This document shows, piece by piece, positions 21,333 to 36,627 of a stretch of 64,000 bases of DNA. The notes below the pieces were generated by a model. It was not told where the DNA came from, did not search any database, and saw only the letters and a program-made list of their open reading frames with translations. Position numbers and translations under genes: made by a program. The DNA is from Lenzites betulinus (taxonomy: Eukaryota > Basidiomycota > Agaricomycetes > Polyporales > Polyporaceae): NCBI GenBank assembly GCA_022264855.1, contig JABYQU010000005.1:124001-188000 (forward strand). Reading direction: 5' to 3'. Each line of letters opens with the position of its first letter. Positions within the stretch are counted from its first letter, which is position 1.

Positions 21333-22172
21333 ATGGCTGAAAATGTCCACCAAGACACACGCAGTAGCGAGGGTCTCCTAGAGCACCAATCAGATACCTC
21401 ACACCATCCGCCTGAAGATCATGTCGCAGATGCTCGACCAGATCAAGTCTCAAACACTGGTTGGCGTGGGCCCATCCCCAGTCAGAAAGGAGGAGGCGAC
21501 GAGGATGACTTCGTGCATAAGCCTCCGTACGACTGGAAGAGCGACAGAGACCTGTTCAAGCCCAAGTACACCTGGTAAGACATGGCCGAGGTCTTGCTGA
21601 AATGATCGCTAACAAGTAGGTGCGCTTAGCGAGTGTTGGTGCGGAAATCTCGCGTTCGAGTTCCATGGTGATCCTGTCGACGCCAAGTATTGTCACTGCA
21701 GAGATTGCCAAAGTCTTCACGGTGCGCCGTTTCAATGGGCTGTTATATTTCCCAAGGTGTGCTGTTCTTACCTATTACTTTAACCTTGATAATCCACTAC
21801 CGACGTCGCTATCTAGACGTCAGTTCGGATGGTGACGAATATGGACGACAGCCTTTATTTCTTCTCAAGTCATCGGCGAGAGAGTGTACATGACGTCCCT
21901 TGCAAGGTCTGTAACTCAACATCGTATTTACGTTAGATTTCAACCAACGAGCCTATCTCGAGGTTTCCTGCAACCACTGTCGATCCCCGCTCTTCGACGA
22001 GGGACGCAACACGGTACTCGCCTACCCTTCCGCGTTCAACTTTCCAGACCACAAGATTCCTCTTGATTTCCGGCCTACCGCGCATATATTCTACGGTCAG
22101 CGCATCGTGGACGTGCCTGATGGCGTACCGAAATGGTCTGGCCACAAGGACCACAGCCAACAGATTGACTGA
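21333..22172 (+). CDS. GFA / CENP-V domain zinc protein (glutathione-dependent formaldehyde-activating enzyme-like)
   Basis: Four exons: 21333-21574, 21630-21756, 21817-21906 and 21963-22172, with introns of 55, 60 and 56 nt in consistent phase. A variable hydrophilic N-terminus (about 75 aa) leads into CECWCGNLAFEF, then KYCHCRDCQSLHGAPFQWAV, giving the CxCxC and CxCxxC zinc ligands of the GFA fold. VHDVPCK, VSCNHCRSPLFDEGRN and HIFYGQRIVDVPDGVPKW complete it. Family members bind zinc, and some condense formaldehyde with glutathione. The real substrate cannot be told here. Confidence 0.88.
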
Positions 22173-22671
22173 ACCCAATAGGAGGGTATGTGAATGCTTT
22201 AAGGTAGAACATGGCAGTTGACAGTGGTGCTCCGGAGCAGAACATCGCTGAAAAACTAGGAGGGAGACAGTTGACACGCCTCATTAGCGACTATGGAGAA
22301 AGTGCTGAAGACGGACATCTATGAATCGATGGAAATATCGACCTCGAGAAATTTACCAACAGCTGCCTACAGACTTTCCACAGCTGTAAAGACGGCGCAT
22401 CCTCGGCATCAAACATCCCTGTTGATAAACATCTTGTATTTCCACTAACCGACTCTGTACTGGAAACTCTCGAAGCGCACCTACAGGAGTACACATACGT
22501 GAGAACCCGTGCGTCCTAGCCAAGCTTCACAGATGCTGCACCTGGTCGTGTGCCGTATACAAATATGCGGACACTCCCCGACCCAGCCCTAGTCGCAGAA
22601 CGCGCTCACGTGCGATCAGAAGCTGCGTATTACCGTGAACGCGGTCTGCGAAGGCCCTGATCGCGCCGCAC

Positions 22672-22679
22672 TATATAAA
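22672..22679 (+). promoter_or_regulatory. TATA box of Cys/His-rich family copy 1
   Basis: TATATAAA, 121 nt before the ATG at 22800, within a GC-rich block (TATATAAAGGGCC) that is repeated in front of copy 2. The preceding 22173-22671 holds no gene I recognise. Confidence 0.7.
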
Positions 22680-22799
22680 GGGCCGCTCCCGGAGAACCTA
22701 AGTTTCCAGAACCCCCCAAGAGTTCGCGCATATGCCGCCCGCCGCAGATTGAAGTTCAAGCCTACCGTGTCCAACCTTCGCGTATAGGTCACGTCTACC

Positions 22800-23588
22800 A
22801 TGAGCAACCATGAAATCATCTCCTTGAGCAGCGACAGCGAGCCAGACGCCGGCCCCGTCGCCGGGCCCTCCCAGCCGCGGCCGTCAACAACCGCGCGGAA
22901 GCGTCGCGCCCCACCTCGACCACCGTCTGCGTCGCCAGCGCGGAACGGCTCAGCGGAACTGGACGTTCCGCACGCGCTGGACGATGCGTCGCGCACGCAG
23001 CTGCACGTCGCGATCGCGACCGCCTCCGAGGCGCGCGTGCGCGAGGCGTTCGCCGCACTCGTGGATAGCGTTCCTGCCGTCACCGAGCGCGTCTTCAGCA
23101 TGCTTGTCGCCGCTTCCGAGGAGGTGGAGATGGAAGTAGATGCAGCACCAGTGGCGAGGGACCCCGTACCCCGCTCTCCTGTGAAGGCTGGGAAGGTGCG
23201 CGCGAAGCCCGTTATGCCAGGGGTTCCGCGATGGGAGGTGTGCGCGAACTGCAAGGAGCGGTACGACGCTGGTGCAGAGCGGCGCGGCGTCGAGTGTAGG
23301 TATCACCCAGGTCAGCTCAATGACAGATGCTTGCGTGGATGTGTAAAGAGGGACACTGACCGCAGGACAGGAGCACTCAAGGTTAACTACAACGCCTTTG
23401 AGGACTGGGACGAGGACGTGCACGGTGAGATGGACACACCCGACAATCGGAGGGACTTTCCGGAGAACTTTACGTGGACATGCTGTCGCCGCAATGGAAC
23501 GAAGGCCGGGTGCGTACACGGGGAGCACGGCTCAGAGTTTGGAGATGGGCCAAGTCAAGGGAAGCGGAAGAAAGCACGGCTGCGCTAA
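22800..23588 (+). CDS. Cys/His-rich protein, copy 1 (intact)
   Basis: Two exons, 22800-23310 and 23371-23588, encode about 242 aa. The 60-nt intron is a multiple of three and has no stop, so an unspliced reading also stays open. The N-terminus is disordered with a SUMO-interaction-like IISLSSDSE. A conserved helix block (HALDDASRTQLHVAIATASE) follows, then VCANCKERYDA, CRYHPG, FTWTCCRRNGTKAGC and HGEHG. The spacing of Cys and His suggests one or two zinc-binding units loosely like CHORD domains. The protein ends in a basic KRKKARLR. Function unknown. Copies 2 and 3 lie downstream. Confidence 0.75.
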   Translation: MSNHEIISLSSDSEPDAGPVAGPSQPRPSTTARKRRAPPRPPSASPARNGSAELDVPHALDDASRTQLHVAIATASEARVREAFAALVDSVPAVTERVFSMLVAASEEVEMEVDAAPVARDPVPRSPVKAGKVRAKPVMPGVPRWEVCANCKERYDAGAERRGVECRYHPGQLNDRCLRGCVKRDTDRRTGALKVNYNAFEDWDEDVHGEMDTPDNRRDFPENFTWTCCRRNGTKAGCVHGEHGSEFGDGPSQGKRKKARLR

Positions 23589-23820
23589 AGTTTCACCATA
23601 CCAGCTCTTTTGCGATACCCTGTCGTTTGCTCTGTCCGTGCGCAAACCATCTCGCATTCCCTAAGGACGCCGAGCCCTGCAGAACTCCCGACATCGACGA
23701 TGGGAACTTCTCCGTCACGTTTATACCGGCGTGCAAGATGCAGAAGGGCTTGCATGCAGTGGAAAACGTATCAGATTAGATTGCGAGTCCTGGGACCTGA
23801 AGTGGCTGATCGATCGATCG

Positions 23821-24010
23821 ATCACACTCACTCACTCACTCACTCACCTCACTCACTCACTCACTCACTCACCTCACTCACTCACTCACTCACCTCACTC
23901 ACTCACTCACTCACCTCACTCACTCACTCACTCACCTCACTCACTCACTCACTCACCTCACTCACTCACTCACTCACCTCACTCACTCACTCACTCACCT
24001 CACTCACTCT
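23821..24010. repeat. 21-bp minisatellite built from TCAC units
   Basis: About eight near-perfect copies of a 21-bp unit (CACCTCACTCACTCACTCACT in one register), preceded by GATC repeats at 23809-23821. It sits between copy 1 and copy 2 of the Cys/His-rich family. The unit is seven codons, so all frames stay open by chance. Confidence 0.95.
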
Positions 24011-24449
24011 GATATGCTCTATGTACATGATCGCCGCTCGATATCCCTCCCCGTCCGGCGTCGACCAGAGCCCACTCATAACCTGTACTAGGACAGCCCA
24101 GTATGTTGTACTCGCTTTGCTGTATGAGCCATACAGTGACACAACTACGATGATCCCGGGGATTTCAGCGCACGGCTCCATCAACTTGGCTCAATGGAGC
24201 CTGAGTGCGAGGCCCTGGCACTACGAGCCCCGGGACTCCATCTATCTTCGGACAAGTCATACATGACATGTGGATGTTGTTCAGTCAGCCGACATCGTAT
24301 GCGGAAGTTCAACGTTCAACTCTTCGTCTCTTCAATTGGCGCAGAGAAAGGAGTGCCTGCCCCAATGGTTGCACTTGTGTCAACTGAGGTATGCCACATA
24401 CAGCCAACCTACCACCCTTGCGCTGAAATAGACATGCATAGTGCTAGCT

Positions 24450-24514
24450 CACAGCCAAATTGACCCGCAGCCAAATTGGAGCTCCCAATTTGGCTACAAG
24501 TCAATTGGGCTGTG
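24450..24514. repeat. 65-bp near-perfect palindrome
   Basis: Outer arms CACAGCCAAATTGAC and GTCAATTGGGCTGTG (one mismatch) enclose inner arms AGCCAAATTGG and CCAATTTGGCT around AGCTC. Each arm itself carries the motif AGCCAAATTG twice, so it is a nested inverted repeat able to form a cruciform. The surrounding 24011-24930 has no gene I can support. Confidence 0.9.
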
Positions 24515-24938
24515 GATGCTTGCCAGTGGTAGGGGCACAGTGTGGTTGAAGTTGTTGACGCTGGCTTGTGGTGGGGAAGAATACAGTGTGTACATCCCTG
24601 AGAACACTGCTCGGACCAGTAAATTCAAATCACTGCGTCCCACCGAGTTTCTTTCACCACTCGTCCGAAGTGGGTGGTAGGTCACCCTCGTTTGACACAA
24701 ATACCTCCTATTGAAGCTGGAAGGTCGGCCGAAGGTGTTGTGTACGACTGCCCAGGAAGAAGGGGGTCATATTGATCGTACTAGGCATGTTGCGTCCAAC
24801 CCCCACCGTTAGGGACCTCGCCCAGAACCATGGACAACAGCGCGTATGTCAGGTACTATTCGCTCATGCCCCGAACCAATCGCGAACGTAAGCGTACGAC
24901 GCGCTCGCTAGCGATCAGAAGCGACGCCTCGGGGCGCA

Positions 24939-24946
24939 GTATATAA
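24939..24946 (+). promoter_or_regulatory. TATA box of Cys/His-rich family copy 2
   Basis: TATATAAA followed by GGGCC, 106 nt before the ATG at 25052. The surrounding sequence matches the promoter of copy 1, so the duplication included the promoter. Confidence 0.7.
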
Positions 24947-25051
24947 AGGGCCTCTCCCGAGCAGCGCAGCCGGCACCCCAGCCTGAACCGAGCCGCCCCG
25001 CACAGACTCAAGCCTGCCGTTTCAATTCGCCCCCAGCACGCGACCACGCCG

Positions 25052-25742
25052 ATGGACATTATTTCCCCGAGCAGCGACATCAAGGCCCCCGCCGCAGGCC
25101 CCTCCAAGCGAACAGCGAAAGCGCGGAAGGGCATTCGCTCCCCGACTATGCGACAAAAAATAGAGGCAGCACGGGCAGCCCTCGTCGCGAAGAAGACGTA
25201 CGTCCCGCACGCGCTGAACGATGTATCGCGCGCACAACTGCGCGTCGCGATCGGGACCGCCTCCGAGGAGTGCATGCGCGAGGTGCTCGTTGCCTTGGCG
25301 GACGGCGCCCCCACCGTGCCCGAGCGCGTCTACAACATGCTCATTACAGCGCACGCGGGAGCCCAGAAGGCAGCGCCGGACGCAGCGGAGAAAGGCGCAG
25401 CCCGCGCGCCGAAAAGAACGCGGACGGAGCCCGCCGCGAAGGCACAGTTGCAGGAATGCGCGAACTGCAAGATGGATTACGACGCGGGTGCGGAGCGGCT
25501 CGGGGGCGATGCAGATATCACCCAGGTCGGTCTCCATCGCGTTCACGCATTCATGTTTGGGAGGAGAGATGCTAACTGTGATGCAGGAGATAATGGACCA
25601 CAATAATCGCAAGAGGTATCCGGAGTATTTTGAATGGTCGTGCTGCAGCGGAGATGGGGAACAGAAGGGGTGCGAAAGCGGTGTGCATGAGCCTGCAGAG
25701 GAGCCGACTCGGAGGAGCCGGAAGAAAGGGCGTCCGCACTGA
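25052..25742 (+). CDS. Cys/His-rich protein, copy 2 (degenerate zinc motif, reading frame kept)
   Basis: Two exons, 25052-25525 and 25587-25742, encode about 209 aa. It matches copy 1 in the helix block (HALNDVSRAQLRVAIGTASE), in ECANCKMDYDAGAERL and in the tail FEWSCCSGDGEQKGC. A 1-nt deletion before the donor changes the CRYHPG segment into DADITQ. About 18 residues found after the intron in copy 1 are missing. The exon 2 phase fits the shifted frame, so the product is continuous but lacks a Cys and a His. It may be a decaying paralog or a divergent functional one. Confidence 0.6.
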
Positions 25743-25937
25743 GCCGGAGCACTTTGGTACTTCCGCTAGATCTATATAGGAGGCAACAAAACGTAGACGA
25801 TTGGTTCTGAGAACGGACACCACACTGGGGGAACGTCCGTCACTGCTCTTAGCCTATGTACGGTTCGTTTTCCGCTGTGATGTTCTCCTCACCCTCCCCG
25901 CTCACCCGTCATGCATTCGTGTCTGCGGTGCTGTGAT

Positions 25938-26165
25938 GTAAAGTATGTGCGAACTGCAAAGAGGGGAGTAACGCAGCTGCAGAGCGGCGCGGCGCCGAGG
26001 GCAGGTATCATCCAGATCAGCTCAATATCAATGCCATGTTGTGGGGTAAATGCGTCAGGAGGATCACTGACGGCAAGGATGAAGCACTCAGCACTCAAGG
26101 TTAGCTATCGCGTTCGAGGACTGGGATGAGGGTGTGCACATAGAGATCATGATAGACACCCAGTC
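25938..26165 (+). pseudogene. Cys/His-rich family, copy 3 (fragment)
   Basis: It aligns with the middle of copy 1 from VCANCK through the start of exon 2, including what was the intron. The splice donor is mutated (CAGGTCAGC in copy 1, CAGATCAGC here), the first zinc motif has insertions, and the frame is broken. No promoter or N-terminal part is present. Confidence 0.75.
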
Positions 26166-26411
26166 GACCCAGAAGAAACGAAAGATGTAGGGCGTCTTGA
26201 CTTCGGGCCCTTGGCCCAGTCGCAATAGAACATAGAAGATGCGCTTTTAGAGCGCACCCCAACGTGCAGCTTGAATGTTTCGGAACAAGAGATAATGCAT
26301 CGACTATGATACAGAAGTCCTACAGCAGCATAGCTCTCAGTACAGTACTCAAGCATAGGGTAGTACGCGGCACACACCACACAGCGGGAAAACGTCCATG
26401 ACTGCCCCCCG

Positions 26412-30521
<4,110 letters not shown>

Positions 30522-31360
30522 GCGGGGGAATGTCGAGGAGCGCGGGTCAGAGGATGTAGGGAGCGAGAACGGACAAGGGCGCGGTCGTCGAGAGCGTCGG
30601 GCGGGCTGGATACGAGTTGTTTATGCTTTGTTTGGCGATGTGGGGCTTGGACTGGGCCAACGGGGAGCTCAACGGACACTATGGATTCCTAATCGGACAT
30701 GGAACGTGCGTGTACACTATCGACGGGCACGACGGGCGGAGCGTGCGGCTCGCTGTTGCGCTCGAGGAGGCGGAGGGGCGAAGAGCACACTGAGAAGTGG
30801 TCGCAGGCAGTTCTGGGGTCCGGGCCCTCAGGCGCCCGTCTGTGCACGGGGCTGAGTGAGCCGAGCCGCACCAGTGCAAAGGCACCTGTCGCCGCACACA
30901 GGCCGTACTTATCACGCACAACAACACCTCTGCATGGCGGGGTCACGAACGTGTATTTCATTGCGCCGTTCCGAGTCAGACGACACGCCTGGTGAAGAGT
31001 GGACACAGGGAGGGGCGGCGGCGGTGATTGGATCGCAGGCGCCGGTGGAGGAGGGCTCGCTCCCGCTGCTCGCGCCCTGCTGGGTGCATCCGCCAGCGAG
31101 CAGGCCAGGACGGGCGACGTGGGGTGCGCGGTCTGGGGCGCGAGCTGGATCGGATGGATGGGGACGGGGCCGGGGACGGGCGAGAAAAGGGCGGTTTGCG
31201 TAAGAGTGGCTGAGAGGCGTGGCTCTCTAGAACCAAACAACAAATAAGGGAGCCGTGGGCAGCGACACTCTCAGCTCGAAACTGCTCTGCGCTATATCAG
31301 TTGATAGCCCCCTCTCTCCCTCTCCTCCTCACCACCATCTCCTCGTCGCACGACGCCGCC
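30522..31360. other. Shared divergent promoter region
   Basis: 839 bp between the starts of the acetyltransferase (minus) and the LAMMER kinase (plus). It is GC-rich with only overlapping chance frames and no separate gene seen. Confidence 0.5.
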
Positions 31361-33354
31361 ATGCAGGCCGCCGTCCACCCGATGGCCCCTCTCAATCAGC
31401 TGCTGCCCCAGTACTCCCACCAGTCCCATCGCCCTCCACCCGCCAACAACATCGGCGCCATGCCCACCCCGCCCGTCACGGCCAGGAAACGCAAGCGACA
31501 GCAGTTTACCGTCACCTACAGCGAGGTCCAGGAGGTCGACAGCTCGGGCAAGGTGCGAGAAGTCATCGTCATCGACGACACCCCGCCGCCCTCCACCGTT
31601 TCCCCTGCGACCACCCACACGGCAATGTACTCGGCCTCCTACCAACCTCCACTCTATTCTGCGCCGATTCGCACCAGGGCACGAGCTGCGGCAGAGGCGC
31701 AGGCCCTCTCCGCCAGCACATCTTCGGCAGCTGCAGTGACTGCCCCCGCCCCGAAGAAGCGCAAGAGAGACGCCGCAGACGATGTCACTACCGTGGCCAA
31801 GAAGACGGTCACCAACGGCCAGCACTCGCACGCTATCGTCCCCGCCAAGGCATATCCTAGCGGCAGCAGCACGCTCGTCGACGATGTCAGTATCCGTATG
31901 CGCTCGCGTTTGAGCATCGCTGATCTATCTCCCTAATATCAGGCGTCAAAGGCCCAGGTGCCCTGTGACGACAAAGAGGGTCACTATATCATCGTCCCAG
32001 ATGACATGATATACAGGCGATGTGAGTCCTGTTCAAAATATCGGTCGGCCGAGCTAATCATGTGGCACAAAGACCGGACTGTCCGTCTTCTTGGTCAGGG
32101 AACCTTCGGAAAGGTGGTCGAGGCCATCGACACCGAAACTAATAAGAGGGTGGCAATCAAGATCATCCGTGCCATTCCGAAGTATCGAGACGCGAGCAGG
32201 ATCGAAGTGCGGGTCCTACAGAAGCTGAAAGAACGCGACCCTCTGAACCGACAGTAAGTCTTCGTATCAATTACATTCGCCATCAGTCACTCATCACCTT
32301 ATCAGCAAATGTATACATCTCCTTGCATGGTTCGACCATCGTAACCACATTTGCCTAGTCTCTGAGCTACTGGGCATGTGTGTGTACGATTTCTTGAAGG
32401 AGAACGACTTCGCTCCTTTCCCGCGGCAGCATATACAATCTTTTGCACGACAACTTCTCGGCAGTGTAGCATGTGAGTTCTGCTCTCGCCCTCGTAGTGG
32501 CAAATTACTCAATTTTGCTGCCAGTCCTCCACGAACTCCATCTCATTCACACGGACTTGAAGCCAGAAAATATCTTATTGGTAAACAACGACTATCAAGT
32601 GGTGCAGGTAGCCACATCATCAAAGGTGGGCGACTTTCGAGCTGTGAGGGATGATACGTGCTCACGGATATTTGGCTATCAGCGCGGTGCCCCATCGAGG
32701 AGCAAGCGACTATTGCACTCAACAGATATCCGGTTGATTGACTTCGGGTCAGCAACGTTCGAGGAAGAATACCATTCCAGTATCGTGTCAACGCGCCATT
32801 ACCGCGCCCCAGAAATCATCCTCGGTACGTCCGGAAGCTCTGATACGCCAATTCGGCACTCATCATCCACCGATGACAGGCTTGGGGTGGTCGTACCCAT
32901 GCGATGCTTTCTCCCTCGGCTGCATCCTCGTCGAGTTCTACACCGGTGTGGCGCTTTTCCAAACGCACGACAACCTTGAGCATCTAGCAATGATGGAACA
33001 AGTCATGGGCAAGATGCCGGAGCGGTTCGCGCGATCTGGGGCGCGTGCGAAACCCGAATACTTCAAAGAGGGCAGCAAGCTTGATTGGCCAAAGCCTAAG
33101 GCAACCAGGCAGAGCAAGAAGGAAGTTCGGGCTTGCCGGAGCCTGCAGGTTTGTGGAGACTGTTTTCGTCCCGTCGCACGCCACGCTGACAGGTGCCGCG
33201 TCTCCAGGAAATCATCCCTGCCACGGATGCCATCAACCGTTCATTCCTGGACCTTGTCAAGAGGCTTCTCACGTTCGACCCCGCGCAGAGGATCACCGTC
33301 CGCGAGGCCCTCAACCACCAGTACTTCTCACTACCAATCCCTGACGAATATTGA
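31361..33354 (+). CDS. LAMMER-type dual-specificity protein kinase (CLK/Kns1 family)
   Basis: ATG at 31361 follows CGACGCCGCC; an upstream TTG in frame is not needed. The N-terminal 190 residues are Pro/Ser/Ala-rich with basic patches (KRKRQ, KKRKR), likely nuclear targeting. Kinase motifs in order: [57 protein letters not shown], and the family signature [17 protein letters not shown]. It ends [19 protein letters not shown]. Several introns interrupt it (for example GTCAGT..CAG after DDV, and GTGAGT within YRR). LAMMER kinases phosphorylate SR splicing factors and control growth. The signature is LAMMEQ instead of the canonical LAMMER. Confidence 0.9.
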
Positions 33355-35012
33355 ACGATCTCTATGCTCCCCACTTGTCTCTGTCGGTCCCATCAATGGT
33401 GTCGGTGTCGGTACGATATGGACAGGCCTCCCACTGCCGTTGTATACTCTCCCTCCGTCTACATACAGTACTGCTGTCGCCGTCGCATGGTCGCTATTCC
33501 GTCCGCTACTACTTGAAGCTCGCCGTCGTCTGGAGGTATTCTACCCGTGTACAACATGCATAAGTGCGCAACTACTCTTTTCACTCCACCACGTCCTTGC
33601 GGGATGCCAATGTGCAATAGTCTCTCCTTACTCCCCACTTCGCCTTCGTCTTCACCAATGTTTTCATATTCTACCCTTCTATACCGACGTCGCGCGCGAC
33701 CCCCCCCCCCACCTCGCCCCCCTACTCCTCCGTTGTTCCGTCCGTGGTTGCGCCACCCTGTATCTATCGCTAGGCCCGTGTCTCTTGTTTCCCCTACTAA
33801 GCTTATACATACATAGATGCAACACCCCCTAAGGTACGGACCTCGGGGTGTCGCCGCTCTGCCGGCACGCAGGAGCCCGGCTGGGAGCGTGCGCCGTGGA
33901 GGATATCGATGCCCTAACTTAGCCCTGGTCCGTGCGCGGCGCGTTCCCGCACAAGCAGCTTACGTTGAGGGTGGCCCCGGGAGCGGTCCGCGCTGCCAGT
34001 AGTATTGCAATATTGGACGCCGGCCGCTGCCATGCCCAGTCCTTCTCCGCAGCCCCGATCTGCAGGCACCTCCCCGGGATACAGTTACGCAGCACATGGC
34101 CAGGTGCGTCGCTCTCTCCCGCTCCCCTACCTACGCGCATATATCGTTGTCCAGCATATCCGCAGAACGCGCCGTCGCATGCTCTGGAGTCTCAGTCTGG
34201 CCACCTCGGTCCTCTGCTGCTCTCTGCACCCGCTCTGCGTGCGCTGCGGCATAGCAGGCAGCCGCCGAGCGCCCGGCTTATGCAGCATCCGCTACTTCCC
34301 CGGGGCGTAGGCCATTCCAAGCTACCGCGTCCTCGGGCCTCGCCGCGCGGCCCTCAGGCTCCCGTGCCAGCAGCAGCGCGAAAGGGTCCGCTGATGCCAG
34401 ATGGATGGCACAATGCTGGCCGCGGCTCTCGCGTGCGCGCGCGCGCGCGCATCCGTCCAGCGTCGGAATTCGCACACTGGGAAGGGCAAGCCTTGTGACC
34501 CGCATGGGAATCCCGCGCGGTGCCCGCGAGCCATTCAGTGCGCGACGTAAACGCGTCCGAGGACGCTCAGTGATCAATCTTCAGCGAGTCAGGCCGCGCT
34601 CGATCTGGCTGGCTGGCTGGCTGCTCCGAGAGTCCTGCGTCCTGTGCCTTGCCGTGGCCCCGCGCATCCTGCCGCCTGACGTGGACGGCGTGACCGAGCC
34701 TGGCTGCTCCTACTGCCATAAAGTGGGGAGTGGCAACGCCTGCGAGCTTGATGGCATGATTTATAATCAGGCACTGTCTCGAAACATGGTCAGGAAATAA
34801 TTAGGCACTATTGCGCGCGAACAGCGCTTATTGTGGTGGCTGAACGCGCGCGGGCAGGTTCTGTACCAAACTATGCGGGCGAGAGTGTATAACACAGAGG
34901 ACAGATGAATGTCATTAGAGTCGCGAAATGCCGCGCGTTAGGTACTGATTAACAAGGATGCATAAGATCATTTGCGCGGACGTATGTAACCAACTTTGCA
35001 TGCTTCGGGAAC
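33355..35012. other. Gene-poor intergenic stretch
   Basis: After the kinase 3' end I find no gene. The stretch includes a 13-nt C run near 33700 and a short alternating CG run near 34440, both low complexity. Confidence 0.5.
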
Positions 35013-35396
35013 CTACGCTAGATAGCCCATGCGCGCACGGTACCGTTCAATCGCCCTGACCAACGCCTCCAGTTTCTCCGCCTTCCTCTTCAGCTTGGAT
35101 TTCCCTGGCACAGAGGGATCGTTTTCGCGCTTGCGGTACACCTCAAGTTGCTCGTCGAGCACGGGAATGGTTATCCGCGGGACAGCCTCATGATCGAGGA
35201 TCAGCACAGTAGCATTGAGCTTGATCCTGATCGCGTTGGCCTTGTCCTTCTTCTCTTGTTGCTCTTGTGCATGCTTGGAAGCCGTCGCGAGTGTGTTCTG
35301 AACGTGTGCGGTCTGACGCGCTCCCTCATGGCCGCTCGAATCGATTGCGCGTGCAGCCACTAGCCAGCCCAGGCCCAGGTCGGAGAAACGCGTCAC
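35013..35396 (-). CDS. Hypothetical basic helical protein or gene fragment
   Basis: 127 codons. The last 80 residues look coding: a charged helix (HAQEQQEKKDKANAIRIKL), a strand-like TVLILDHEAVPRITIPVLDE, and a basic helix ending KLEALVRAIERYRARMGYLA. I do not recognise the family. No flanking exons could be joined, so it may be the C-terminal remnant of a larger gene. Confidence 0.35.
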   Translation of the reverse strand: MTRFSDLGLGWLVAARAIDSSGHEGARQTAHVQNTLATASKHAQEQQEKKDKANAIRIKLNATVLILDHEAVPRITIPVLDEQLEVYRKRENDPSVPGKSKLKRKAEKLEALVRAIERYRARMGYLA

Positions 35397-36627
35397 GTGC
35401 TACAAGTGAACGCGTCTGTGGCTGTCGCGCGCGCAGGTGGGTTGTCCGTGCAACGTTCCACTCCCACAGCGTCGCGCGCCGCCCCAATTTTCTTCGCGAT
35501 CTCGTTTATCCATGGATGCGCAGGGAAGTAGCACAATATTATGCTGATTACTGCTTCATCACGTATGTTTCTGGTTCGAACACAGAAGCTAACTGAGGAA
35601 CGACTGAAGCTGACATCGAATTTCTTTGGCAGTTCTCTAACTGATGATATAGGCATGTAGCATCACCAGACTAGAGAGTCGCGCGCGGACATGCAGGCCT
35701 ATACGGCCGTTCCGACTTTCAAGACCACTTTCATTGGGCGTTAAGGGCTATTCACAACAAGGACAAATAACAAGCTAGGTCGCAGGCGTTGCCACTCCCC
35801 ACATAAAGGCTCGGATGCGTCTGCTTGGCCAGGCAGTTGTGCGGAGGCGATTGTGATCTGATTCAAATGGCAAAACTTGCCTGCTTCCTGAGCTTGAGGC
35901 AGGTTTACGGCGATAAGGCGGCGCCTCGCGCGCCCGGCGGGCCGCATGCAGACGACTCAGGCCTCAGGGATTGCCCCTGGTCGCAGGGCATGCGCGATGG
36001 CGAGACGTGTACGTCGAGGAGGGTCGGTATTGGGCGTCGGTGCGGGTCGTGGCCCAGGGGGAGCTTGATTTATTAAGTGAGGGCAGAGTGCCATAAACAC
36101 CACCCTAGTTCCCCGTCCTGAATATTCATGGTGCTCATCCCCTCCAGGGATGATGCTATCGGTCGATAGGACCAGGAGCCTATACTAGCTAAGCGCTAGT
36201 AAGGGCCAGAGCCATCCGACTCCCGAGTCCCTTCGCCACGGACCACGGTCCAAACGGATACCTAGACATCCGACTTACCGAGGCTTCCTGAGACCTCAGA
36301 ACCTCTGGTCGTCGTGGGCGCGCGTAGCGACTGACAGCGGGCGCTATTTTGCGCGGGGCGAATCAGAATTCACCGGGTGCAAGTTGCAACGCGGTTCGTT
36401 GCAGGGCATGCAAATGTGATCACCCAACCACCTAAACAGAATGTAGCAGTATAACGTTAACGACAGAGCCAGTCCGACAGCAGGCACAGGAAGTCCGAGC
36501 AAGCGTATATGTAGGGGCAGCAAACGCCACAGCAGGAGTGTCCGTAACGGCGCGTGAAGAGGTGTGCCCAGCGGGCGAAGTCCAAGGGGGGTTTCACAGG
36601 GGCGAGAACAACTCAAGCTTAGCAAGC
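35397..36627. other. Intergenic, nothing recognised
   Basis: No supported gene. The part 36060-36340 is less GC-rich and has a few short inverted motifs but matches no RNA family I know. Confidence 0.45.

Noticed and set aside
23610..24266. Long ORF encoding a THSLTSL repeat protein
   Set aside because: It is the 21-bp minisatellite read in frame; every frame stays open because the unit is a multiple of three and lacks stops.
31301..31360. Upstream in-frame start of the LAMMER kinase
   Set aside because: The codon at 31301 is TTG; the ATG at 31361 has a better context and gives a natural N-terminus.
34430..34455. Alternating CG run as a Z-DNA or regulatory element
   Set aside because: Short and embedded in GC-rich intergenic DNA; no gene nearby depends on it.
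36100..36330. Possible structured RNA or SINE
   Set aside because: Several short complementary words, but no pol III boxes, tail or known RNA motif could be shown.
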